Positions 8,619 to 16,400 of a stretch of 64,000 nucleotides of DNA are shown in pieces. The stretch spans positions 157,547 to 221,546 of the forward strand of contig NZ_STGF01000012.1 in the NCBI RefSeq assembly GCF_005222705.1. The letters are read 5' to 3'. This DNA comes from Paenibacillus sp. SY21-1. GTDB taxonomy: Bacteria > Bacillota > Bacilli > Paenibacillales > Paenibacillaceae. The notes under the pieces are model-generated. The model ran no database searches and had not been told where the DNA came from. It saw only the letters and a list, made by a program, of their open reading frames with translations. Positions within the stretch are counted from its first letter, which is position 1. Every line of letters starts with the position of its first letter. Made by a program: the position numbers and the translations under genes.

Positions 8619-8781
8619 AGATTATCGCCCCTTCTATCTGCATATTCCTTCTTTCCAACATCGTAGCACAGATGCAAAGCGCTGCGCCAGACAACCTCGC
8701 ACAGTCCCAAAATTAGCCATTTGAGTGATATTCACGCTATAATATAGCAGTAGTTATCTTAAATTGAAACGAGGGATATTA

Positions 8782-10161
8782 ATGGAGCAAGAGCTTCTGA
8801 AGCAGCTAAACCAGTGGCACGAGGAGGATGAATACGAGCTAATCATTCGGCGCATTGAACAAATTCCCGCTGCGGAACGGGATTATGATACGGTTAATCA
8901 CTTGGCCAGAGCCTTAAACAACGCGGAGCGTTACCGGGAAGCCCTTCAGCAGCTGCAGCTCGTAGCCGCCAGAGGCGAGGACGAGCACTTATGGCAATAT
9001 CGGGTAGGCTACGCCTGCTATTATTTGGCCCGTTATGACCAAGCCTTGACTGCTTTCGAAAAAGCGGACAGACTGGAGCCCGGAGACGAGGACACCAACA
9101 ATTTTATCGACTGGACCCGCCCCAAAGCCGAGAAAATGCTCAAAGACCGGCAACGCCACTTAGCCATAGTCGAAGCCGCACAACGCCGCCAGTCAGCCGA
9201 TTCTGACCGGGCGCAGCTGGCATCGTTCGACTGGTCCGATTTCTGGGAGGAGAGCAGCTACGCTATGGACAATTATGTCTCCGCTCCCCCAACGGAAGAG
9301 CTGATTGCTTCGATTGAACAGGAGCTGGGCTATAAGCTGCCCGCTTCCTACATTGCGCTTATGCGTACACAGAACGGCGGCATTCCGCTCAAAACCGCCT
9401 ACCCTACCGAAGAGCCGACCTCCTGGGCGGAGAATCATATTGCCATTACCGGCATTATGGGCATCGGGCGAGACAAAACTTATTCGCTCGGCGGAGCCTT
9501 GGGCAGCGCATTTATGATTACAGAGTGGGGTTATCCCGATCTGGGCATCGTCCTATGCGATTGCCCATCAGCCGGGCACGATGTCATTATGCTGGATTAT
9601 CGGCTTTGCGGTCCGGAGGGCGAGCCTTCTGTCGTTCATGTCGATCAGGAGGACGATTACGAGATTACGTACTTGGCCCCCGATTTTGAAACGTTTGTGC
9701 GCGGATTAAAGAATGAAGAATTTTTCGAAAGCATAAATGAGGATGAACCACCATCCGGCGGGACGGAGACCGGCATTCCGCTTGTTTCCGTGTCAGCCGA
9801 TACGACTGCTACGGAATCAATATTGGAGGAACGCTTGAAGCCGTTTATGCTCGTCGATCACCAAGGGAAAAGCTGGTCCGTTATACTGAACGCGGGGATT
9901 TATAAAGCCGAGCTATTCGCCCTGCGCGAGGATGAAGGCTTTGAAGGAAACGGCTATGATTGGGCCTCTCTTGCCTCAGTATTTCTGGAGGAACAGATGC
10001 CGGAGCTTGCAGGCATCGTCCGCTTTGATCCTGAAGCTGACATGTTCTGCGCTTACTCCGGCAACAAGGAAGCGCTAGAAGCCTTTGCTGCCGGCTTCAA
10101 GACGGCTTGCGACAATGATGCACTCATTCAGGACTTATTCTCCCGGGCTGAACTGGACTAG
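8782..10161 (+). CDS. TPR / SMI1-KNR4 / Imm51 immunity-type protein, 459 aa
   Basis: Three parts are visible. Residues about 1-140 are TPR-like helices. Residues about 155-315 form a SMI1/KNR4 (SUKH) domain (APPTEELIASIEQELGYKLP, MRTQNGG, and a later FMITEWGYPDLGIVL). Residues about 350-459 match Imm51 (FEGNGYDWASLASVFLEEQM, RFDPEADMFCAYS). SUKH and Imm51 domains are immunity modules of polymorphic toxin systems and are also used as general adaptors. No toxin gene is adjacent, so it may be an orphan, multi-specific immunity protein. The ATG at 8782 is chosen because GAGGG lies six bases upstream; a TTG at 8764 lies before that site. Confidence 0.85.
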   Translation: MEQELLKQLNQWHEEDEYELIIRRIEQIPAAERDYDTVNHLARALNNAERYREALQQLQLVAARGEDEHLWQYRVGYACYYLARYDQALTAFEKADRLEPGDEDTNNFIDWTRPKAEKMLKDRQRHLAIVEAAQRRQSADSDRAQLASFDWSDFWEESSYAMDNYVSAPPTEELIASIEQELGYKLPASYIALMRTQNGGIPLKTAYPTEEPTSWAENHIAITGIMGIGRDKTYSLGGALGSAFMITEWGYPDLGIVLCDCPSAGHDVIMLDYRLCGPEGEPSVVHVDQEDDYEITYLAPDFETFVRGLKNEEFFESINEDEPPSGGTETGIPLVSVSADTTATESILEERLKPFMLVDHQGKSWSVILNAGIYKAELFALREDEGFEGNGYDWASLASVFLEEQMPELAGIVRFDPEADMFCAYSGNKEALEAFAAGFKTACDNDALIQDLFSRAELD

Positions 10162-10172
10162 TCTTGCCCAAA

Positions 10173-10240
10173 GAGCGCCGGAACGACCATTTGCGCATCA
10201 CGCAGACTAATGGGCCGTTCCGGCGCTTCTTGTTTGTCTT
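10173..10240 (+). terminator. Terminator after the Imm51-type gene
   Basis: A perfect 12-bp GC-rich stem (10173-10184 with 10216-10227) closes a large loop and is followed by TCTTGTTTGTCTT. It also lies downstream of the convergent aldo/keto reductase, so it may serve both. Confidence 0.6.
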
Positions 10241-10367
10241 GCTTTAAAAGCTGCGATAAATAGAGATTTTCCCGTGCAGCGGCAAACGCCCCTTGTTGCT
10301 TCCTGTCCCGATTGATCAGGACGAAGGGCAGCCTCTTGATTTACCGCTGTTCCCGCTCGCCTACGCG

Positions 10368-11291
10368 CTACGCGCTGGCCACATCCTGCGGATGTGCATC
10401 GACGACAAGCTCTGCAGCGCGCGCATTGGCTTCCACTTGAGCCGGGTCCTTGCAGCCGGGAATAACTGAGGTGACCGCCGGATGCCTTAAACACCACGCC
10501 AGCGCCCAGCTTGCCATATCGACGCCTTGCGTAACCTCTTCCCGCGCGATCCGCTCCACTTCCTCCAGCTTCATTCTTGTGTTTTCCGCATCGTGGCGAT
10601 GACGGACATCCGTGCTGTCGAATACCGCCCCAGGCTTGTATTTACCGCTCAGATAACCGCTTGCCAGCGGTACCCGCGCCAATACGCCCAGATCCTGCCG
10701 CTCGCAGGACGGAAAAACCCGCTCCTCGGGCTTGCGATCGAGCCTGTTGTAGACAACCTGTATGACACGTGAGTTTACCTTGCCAGAAGCATCCGTCTGG
10801 TGGAGATTATCGTTGCTGCCGATTGATGTGCCAAGAAATCTGATTTTCCCCGCTTGCACTTGTTTGTCCAGCGTCGTCCAGAGCGCATCGTTATCAAACG
10901 AGGCGTCCGGGCCCGAATGGAATTGATATAAATCGATGTAATCGGTTCTCAGCGCCTTCAGCGACGCATCCAGCTGCTTGACGACATCTTCCGCATGAAA
11001 TGCGTCCGTACGTGTAAACCGTTCATGAAAATGATGGCCGAATTTGGTCGCCACAATCCAATCCTCGCGTCTGCGGCGGCCAAGGTAATCGCCGATGAGC
11101 GATTCGGACAGATGATCGCCATAACATTCGGCCGTGTCGATCAGGTTAATGCCGAGCTCCTGACCTTTGTCCAGAATGGCGTCAGCTTCCTCCTGTACAT
11201 ATTCGCGTCCCCATTCGCCTCCGAATTGCCAAGTTCCGATTCCGATAACCGATACGTTCAGCCCGGTGCTCCCCAGTTTCCTGTATTTCAA
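10368..11291 (-). CDS. Aldo/keto reductase, 307 aa
   Basis: This is an NADPH-dependent (beta/alpha)8 oxidoreductase of the general AKR family. The catalytic tetrad is visible as Asp and Tyr in LIDTAECYG, Lys in VATKFGHH and His in LYQFHSG. The C-terminal cofactor-binding motif is SVIPGCKDPAQVEANARAAE. The start is TTG at 11291 (LKYRKLGSTGLNVS) with GAGGTG just upstream; the frame continues to 11327 but lacks a ribosome binding site there. The substrate cannot be deduced. Confidence 0.93.
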   Translation of the reverse strand: MKYRKLGSTGLNVSVIGIGTWQFGGEWGREYVQEEADAILDKGQELGINLIDTAECYGDHLSESLIGDYLGRRRREDWIVATKFGHHFHERFTRTDAFHAEDVVKQLDASLKALRTDYIDLYQFHSGPDASFDNDALWTTLDKQVQAGKIRFLGTSIGSNDNLHQTDASGKVNSRVIQVVYNRLDRKPEERVFPSCERQDLGVLARVPLASGYLSGKYKPGAVFDSTDVRHRHDAENTRMKLEEVERIAREEVTQGVDMASWALAWCLRHPAVTSVIPGCKDPAQVEANARAAELVVDAHPQDVASA

Positions 11292-11557
11292 GCTCGACAC
11301 CTCTTTCTGCCAGGTTTTGTCCTGCAATTATCATTATAACAGGACTGCAGGGCGCTGAAAAAACAGCATCCCCAACACTGGCGGCGCTGGCGAAGAGACC
11401 GCCGGGTAGATGTAGGGAAGAAACGATACAACGAGAACTTGCGATTCTAGTGAAGGCAAACATGTAAGTAATCCAACTCATGGATATTCCCTTGCTTCCC
11501 GGCTCGCAAAAGTGAGTTATCGTCTTATTTATAGCTATCTTTGGGTTGCATCCAAAA

Positions 11558-11917
11558 ACATGCGCTACGTTCACATTTCTAATCGACTTTGCTCCAGAGG
11601 GCCACAAAACACGCGCTACATTCACATTTCTAATCGACTTTGCTCCAGAGAGCCACAAAACACGCGCTACGTTCACATTTCTAATCGACTTTGCTCCAGA
11701 GAGCCCCCAAAACACGCGCTACATTCACATTTCTAATCGACTTTGCTCCAGAGAGCCCCCAAAACACGCGCTACATTCATATTTCTAATCGACTTTGCTC
11801 CAGAGGGCACCCAAAACACGCGCTACATTCATATTTCTAATCGACTTTACTCCAGAGGGCCACAAAACACGCGCTACATTCACATTTCTAATCGACTTTA
11901 CTCCAGAGGGCACCCAA
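11558..11917. repeat. Seven tandem copies of a 51/52-bp repeat
   Basis: Each unit contains GCGCTACATTCACATTTCTA followed by ATCGACTTTGCTCCAGAG. The core AATCGACTTT begins at 11581, 11632, 11683, 11735, 11787, 11839 and 11890, giving periods of 51, 51, 52, 52, 52 and 51. Because the period is not a fixed multiple of three, the repetitive frames on both strands are shadows and not a repeat protein. Differences are a few point changes (CGTT/CATT, TTTGC/TTTAC, CAC/CAT) and a variable GGCC/GAGCC/GGCAC junction. There are no unique spacers, so it is not CRISPR. Confidence 0.9.
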
Positions 11918-12189
11918 AAGACAGGTCCAAAATCGTCGGTTATTACGTGTTTTCCCCGTTTTTCAGCGCAAAGACACCTTGCCCCGTGCCCCAAGATAAT
12001 AAAGCCGGATAAGCTTCTCCTGACGGCTCTCCGTCCATTTAATATGCTTACGGCGCCGCTCAGACTCGTCTGCCTTCCCTCGGCCGGCTGCTCTGAGCTT
12101 CATCTGTTTCAATCGTACATGCCAATCTTGCGTTCCAACCTATATGGCGAAATATTAACGGAAGGTTATTCTATCGAAGCTGCCGGTCC

Positions 12190-12315
12190 TTAACGAAGAC
12201 GCTTTCTTGGATTGGAGAAAACTTTGTACCAGAGTTTGCCCTCATCGTCCGCAAACAATTTGATGCCAATGAACTTTAAGGGAGTCCAAATTTCACGAAA
12301 ATAAAAATGCGGCAT
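12190..12315 (-). CDS. Small conserved-looking protein, 41 aa
   Basis: An ATG at 12315 has an excellent AAAGGAGGAGGGG ribosome binding site and opens a 41-codon frame ending in TAA. The product begins MPHFYFREIWTPLKFIGIKL and ends with YKVFSNPRKRLR. It is aromatic and basic with a short acidic turn in the middle, which is the composition of a folded small protein and not noise. It is too short for routine gene calling. I do not know the family. Confidence 0.6.
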   Translation of the reverse strand: MPHFYFREIWTPLKFIGIKLFADDEGKLWYKVFSNPRKRLR

Positions 12316-12385
12316 TAGCCCCTCCTCCTTTATCCCTAATATAGATCAATAATCCCTTGACAAATAGTGTGCATTGTCATTAATT

Positions 12386-12399
12386 TTGTCATATGACAA
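12386..12399. promoter_or_regulatory. Perfect 14-bp palindrome, possible operator
   Basis: TTGTCATATGACAA is perfectly palindromic and lies about 70 bp upstream of the 41-codon gene. A further TTGTCA-like half-site lies within 20 bp. It may be a binding site for a dimeric regulator. Confidence 0.35.
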
Positions 12400-12488
12400 C
12401 ATAAAATGTTTGCTCCGCTCGCTTTTTACATCAAAAAGGGCCCGTTCTAGCAGTATTCCCTCACACTGGCTAGGAATTGTTCCAATTC

Positions 12489-12548
12489 CCAACGCAAAAG
12501 GACCCCGATTTTCACTGAATAGTGAAAATCAAGGTCCTTTTGCGTTGG
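12489..12548. repeat. Near-perfect 60-bp palindrome
   Basis: A 16-bp arm (12489-12504 with 12533-12548) and an inner 10-bp arm (12507-12516 with 12521-12530) are separated by a CC/AA internal mismatch, with a GAAT loop. No T-run follows on either strand, so it is not a classical terminator. As RNA it would be a very stable 26-bp-plus hairpin; as DNA it could extrude a cruciform. Confidence 0.8.
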
Positions 12549-12611
12549 AAATCCGGCTTAACGTGGGCTTAGGATATGACAAATCTGCTTTTGAGATAGC
12601 TCCTTAACTAG

Positions 12612-12769
12612 AGCGTGTCTGAGAACGCTGAGGACAGCAAATGTAGCCGAATTTTCGTGCCATGCAAGGCGCGTTTATGAAGGTGTACCAGGGTACATCA
12701 AGCAAATGGAACGAAGCAGAGGGCGAAAAGGCGGTGAATGGTGCCACTGAACGGGTTTTCAGACACGCC
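12612..12769. mobile_element. MITE-like element, 158 bp, flanked by CTAG repeats
   Basis: The ends form a 15-bp terminal inverted repeat with two mismatches: AGCGTGTCTGAGAAC at the left and, read inward on the other strand, GGCGTGTCTGAAAAC at the right. CTAG occurs directly on both sides (12608-12611 and 12770-12773), as expected for a 4-bp target duplication of an IS5-like transposase. The interior encodes no transposase. The right CTAG contains the TAG stop of the response regulator. Confidence 0.65.
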
Positions 12770-13423
12770 CTAGATAAGCGCCTGCAAATGTACAATCGCT
12801 TGGGCACGGTCATTTACTTCCAGCTTGCTGTAAAGGCTGCTGATGTAATTGCGGGCCGTTCCCTCCGCAACTTGCAGCGCTTCGGAAATTTCCCTATTGT
12901 TCAGCCCACGGATAATGAGCCTGGCAATTTCCTGCTCGCGCTCGGTCAGCTTCACTTTTTCCAGCTTCGACTGGGCAACATTCCGCCAATGCTCATTCTC
13001 CGCCGTGAGGCTGGATATACGGCCTACCAGCTTGGCCGCAACAGCCGTCGGCAGAATCAGCTGGCCGCTAAACGCGTCCCGAACGGCAGCGATCATCCGA
13101 TCGCCTTCCATATCCTTGAGCAAATACCCGTTAGCGCCGTTGGACATGCCTTCGACGATATATTCCTCTTCCATAAACGTCGTCAGAATGAGGATGGGGA
13201 GATGAGGCTGCTGCCGCTTGATTCGCTTCAGCGCCGTTATGCCATCCATATTCGGCATTTGCACGTCCATGAGCAGCAAGTCCGGCATCAGCCGCTCCGC
13301 CAGCTCGCAGGCCTCGATGCCATCCTTCGCAACTCCGACAACCTCCATATCCTCTTCCAAATCCAATATGGTTCTAAGTCCTTCTCGCGTCAGCATCTGA
13401 TCATCCGCAATGACAATTCGCAT
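12770..13423 (-). CDS. LuxR/NarL-family response regulator, 217 aa
   Basis: An N-terminal receiver domain (RIVIADDQMLTREGL; phosphoacceptor Asp in LLLMDVQMPNMDG near residue 54; conserved Lys in YLLKD) is followed by a C-terminal LuxR helix-turn-helix (LTEREQEIARLIIRGLNN). The ATG at 13423 follows GAGGTGG; longer frames reach into the kinase gene. It lies one base beyond the stop of the large sensor kinase and is its cognate regulator. The TAG stop lies in the CTAG that borders the MITE-like element, so the insertion reaches exactly to the end of the gene without truncating the HTH. Confidence 0.93.
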   Translation of the reverse strand: MRIVIADDQMLTREGLRTILDLEEDMEVVGVAKDGIEACELAERLMPDLLLMDVQMPNMDGITALKRIKRQQPHLPILILTTFMEEEYIVEGMSNGANGYLLKDMEGDRMIAAVRDAFSGQLILPTAVAAKLVGRISSLTAENEHWRNVAQSKLEKVKLTEREQEIARLIIRGLNNREISEALQVAEGTARNYISSLYSKLEVNDRAQAIVHLQALI

Positions 13424-13424
13424 A

Positions 13425-16400
13425 TCAGTCCACCTCGCTCCCTTTTTCGGCCGACTGAGCAAGCGGGATCTCGATCCTCAACGAGCAGCCTCCGTACTTT
13501 GGCGTTGTAATGGCGAGAATACCCCCCAGTTGCTCCGCCCGTTCGCGCATGGCGCTTAGCCCAAAGCCCGACACCAATTCTTTCGCTCCCCTCCCGTTGT
13601 CCTCCAGTTGAAAGATGAGCCTCCGGTTTTCCTGAGCCAGCAAAAAACGAAAGGAGCTGGCCCCGCCATGACGAATGCCATTGGTCAGCCCTTCTTGCAG
13701 CGCATGATAAATCAGCTTTTTGTGCGCCATAGTCAAATCGGGCAGTTCTCCCCAGCTTGATCTAATGACAACGCCGGTATGATGCTCCGTTTCCTGAATA
13801 AGCTGTCTCAATTGAAGACCCAAATTAAAGGCTTGTCCTTCCTTCAGCATATGCACCGAGCGGCGGATTTCGTTCAAGCCGTGCCGCACCAACTCCTGCG
13901 CCCCTTCCAGTCTGGCAACCGCTCCATCCTTGTCCTTGTGCAGGAGCCTTTTGCCCGCTTCAATCTGCAGCACCGTCGAGGTTAGCGTATGTCCGACCAC
14001 GTCATGGATTTCCTGAGCGATTCGGTTCCGCTCCTCATAAACGGAGTTTTCGGCAAGCGCGGCTGCCGTCTCGCTCATCGATTGCTTCAAGCTGCGGGTT
14101 CGCTCCTCCACCTGCCGCTCCAGGCTTACCCGGAGCGACTGGATGCCTGAATACAATCTGGCATTATCAATCGATATCGCGCATTGCGAGGCGAGCAGCT
14201 TGAGCACGTCCAGCTTCTCTTTGGTAAAGACGCCCGCCGCCAGCTTGTTCTCCATATAGAGCAAACAAACGAGCTTATCCTGATGGCTGATCGGCAGACA
14301 AAGCACGGAACGCAGCCTCTTATCGCGCACATGCGCGTTGCGGGCAAACATGCCCTCATTTACGGCGTCGTGCAGCACAACCTCCTGCTTCGTCCGCGAT
14401 GCATATTCGATAAACGCCGAGGGCAGCAGCTCCGTAGCGTCCGCAAGCGGAAGCGCGCCTACCGACATTTCTTCCGCTGTTCCATGCGCCTCCACCGACC
14501 AGCCCTCCTCGCGGGCAAAAAGGATAGCGCCAAAATCGGCGCCTGCATTGCGCAGCATAATTCGCAGCAGCGCCTTCAGCAGCCGCGGCATTTCCATTTC
14601 CTCCGACAACGCTTGCGCTGATTTGACGACAGAAAAATAGTCGATGCGGTCCCATTCCGATACTGCGCCGAGCGCGAGCAAATTTCCATACTTCGATGCA
14701 AGCTGGGACGCTTTGACCGTAGCCCCCCATTTTAAATAATCCTGATATGCTTCCGTCATATAGATTTTGGCTAGCGCCAGCTTGCCCCGCCGCAAGCCGT
14801 AATGGGCAAAGCATTCTGACGCAATCGCTGCATTGTGCACAAAGCCGTTTCGCCTGGCGTCCTCGATTGTTTTTGCGTACAAATCCTCAGCTTCGAGGTC
14901 TTTGCCTGTAATTCGCGCCAGCTCCGCCCGAATGAACAAGTATTTATGCAGATAATTAACGGGAACACCAACCGCATGAGGTTTTAATCGTTTGACGTTT
15001 TGTTTAATGCCTTGCAAATAAGCCGCCCGTTCGCTCTCGTTCGCTTCCTCGTACAACTGCGCCCACACCAGCGATTCATACATATACTGCGTGGTATACT
15101 CACCGTGATCCTTCCGGGAAGTAAATAGCACTCTGGCCTCAGCCAAATATTTTTCGGCTTCGCGAAACTGTCCGAACAAGTAACCACCAATGTATTGAAC
15201 TATGCATACAAATTCCCTTACAATTTTCGTGTTATCTCCATGTACCGGAAGAGTCTCCTGCAATAACAAGCTTTCCTCTATTTTGAAGGGGTCATCCGGC
15301 TCGCTATGCCCGGTTAAGCGGACGATCAGAGACGTCAAAACCCGTCCCTCCATAAGCTGCAGCTCGTTTTGATGACGCATGAAATCGGACGCATTACGTT
15401 GCAGTCGATCATAAATTTGCCCAAGCGGCTCCCCGCATTGCAGTCCAAGCGCGCAGCTCATCAGTATGCTCCGATTGCTATGCCATAGGTCGCCTGATTC
15501 AAGCGCAATCTTGCCGGCTTTTTTGGACAGCAGCTCCAGAAATTCCGGCTCATACAACCGCCAGCTATCGTAGCAGAACGAAAAGGAGGTGAGGGCCTTT
15601 ACATAAATGACCGGATCGGATTCGGACAGCGTACAACCAGCCTTGCCCCAATCGTACGCCGCTCTGGACTGACGCGATCGAAAACTTTCATATACCGCGT
15701 ACCCGATAAACGCAAGCGAAGATTCAGGAGCCAACCCGCCTGCCAGCGTAAGCTCCATCATTGTCAAGACCGTAGTTAGCCACCCTTTTCTCTCCACAAA
15801 AAAACAAGCGTTGGTGGCATACATAAGCACGGACATCGCTTTGCGCTGGCGCTCATCCGTCATGGGCGGAGAGGCGCTCAGTGAAGCGGGAGTATGCTTG
15901 CGCAGCTTCCACTGTACCCGCAGCAGCTGCCCGAGCAGCTTGGCCGAGCTGGGTTGAAACGAATGGCGAAAGCCCAGCAATTCCAGCGCCTCTACGCCAA
16001 GCTTCAGCACTTCCCGGTAATTGTCCTTGCTCGACTCCAGTTGGATTTTAAGCGCAAGGATTGAAGCCTTGTCCAGATCGCTCCGCGATTTTTGCAGCAG
16101 TACATGGAAATAAAACTCCGCTTGCTCCATATTTGTGCAGAGAAATTCCAGCTCCGCCCGCGCTTGATACGCGTTAAAAGCCAATGTGTCATGTCCGTCC
16201 CAGTCCGCTCCCAGAATATCAGTCGCTATTCGTCCATACGACAGCGCTGTTTCATAGGAAGTTGAACGCTTGGCTTCATAACAGGCCTGCATATTCCAGT
16301 AAGCGAGCTCTCTCCGCTCCTCGGCCTGCAGAAGCTTCCTGGCGAGGTTTAATTGGTTGGCGATTTCAAAAACGTTAATGGCCTCGCCTGCCTGCATCCG

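Noticed and set aside
11558..11917. CRISPR-like array
   Set aside because: Copies are directly adjacent with no unique spacers, and no cas genes are present.
11512..12193. Repetitive frames on both strands (RYIHISNRL-, ATFIFLIDFAPE-, KSIRNVNVARVL-type) across the tandem repeats
   Set aside because: The repeat period alternates between 51 and 52 bp, so no frame is kept through the array; there is no start with a ribosome binding site. These are shadows of a DNA repeat.
14126..15190. Plus- and minus-strand short frames within the sensor kinase
   Set aside because: All lie inside the continuous 1692-codon gene and have no independent start signals.
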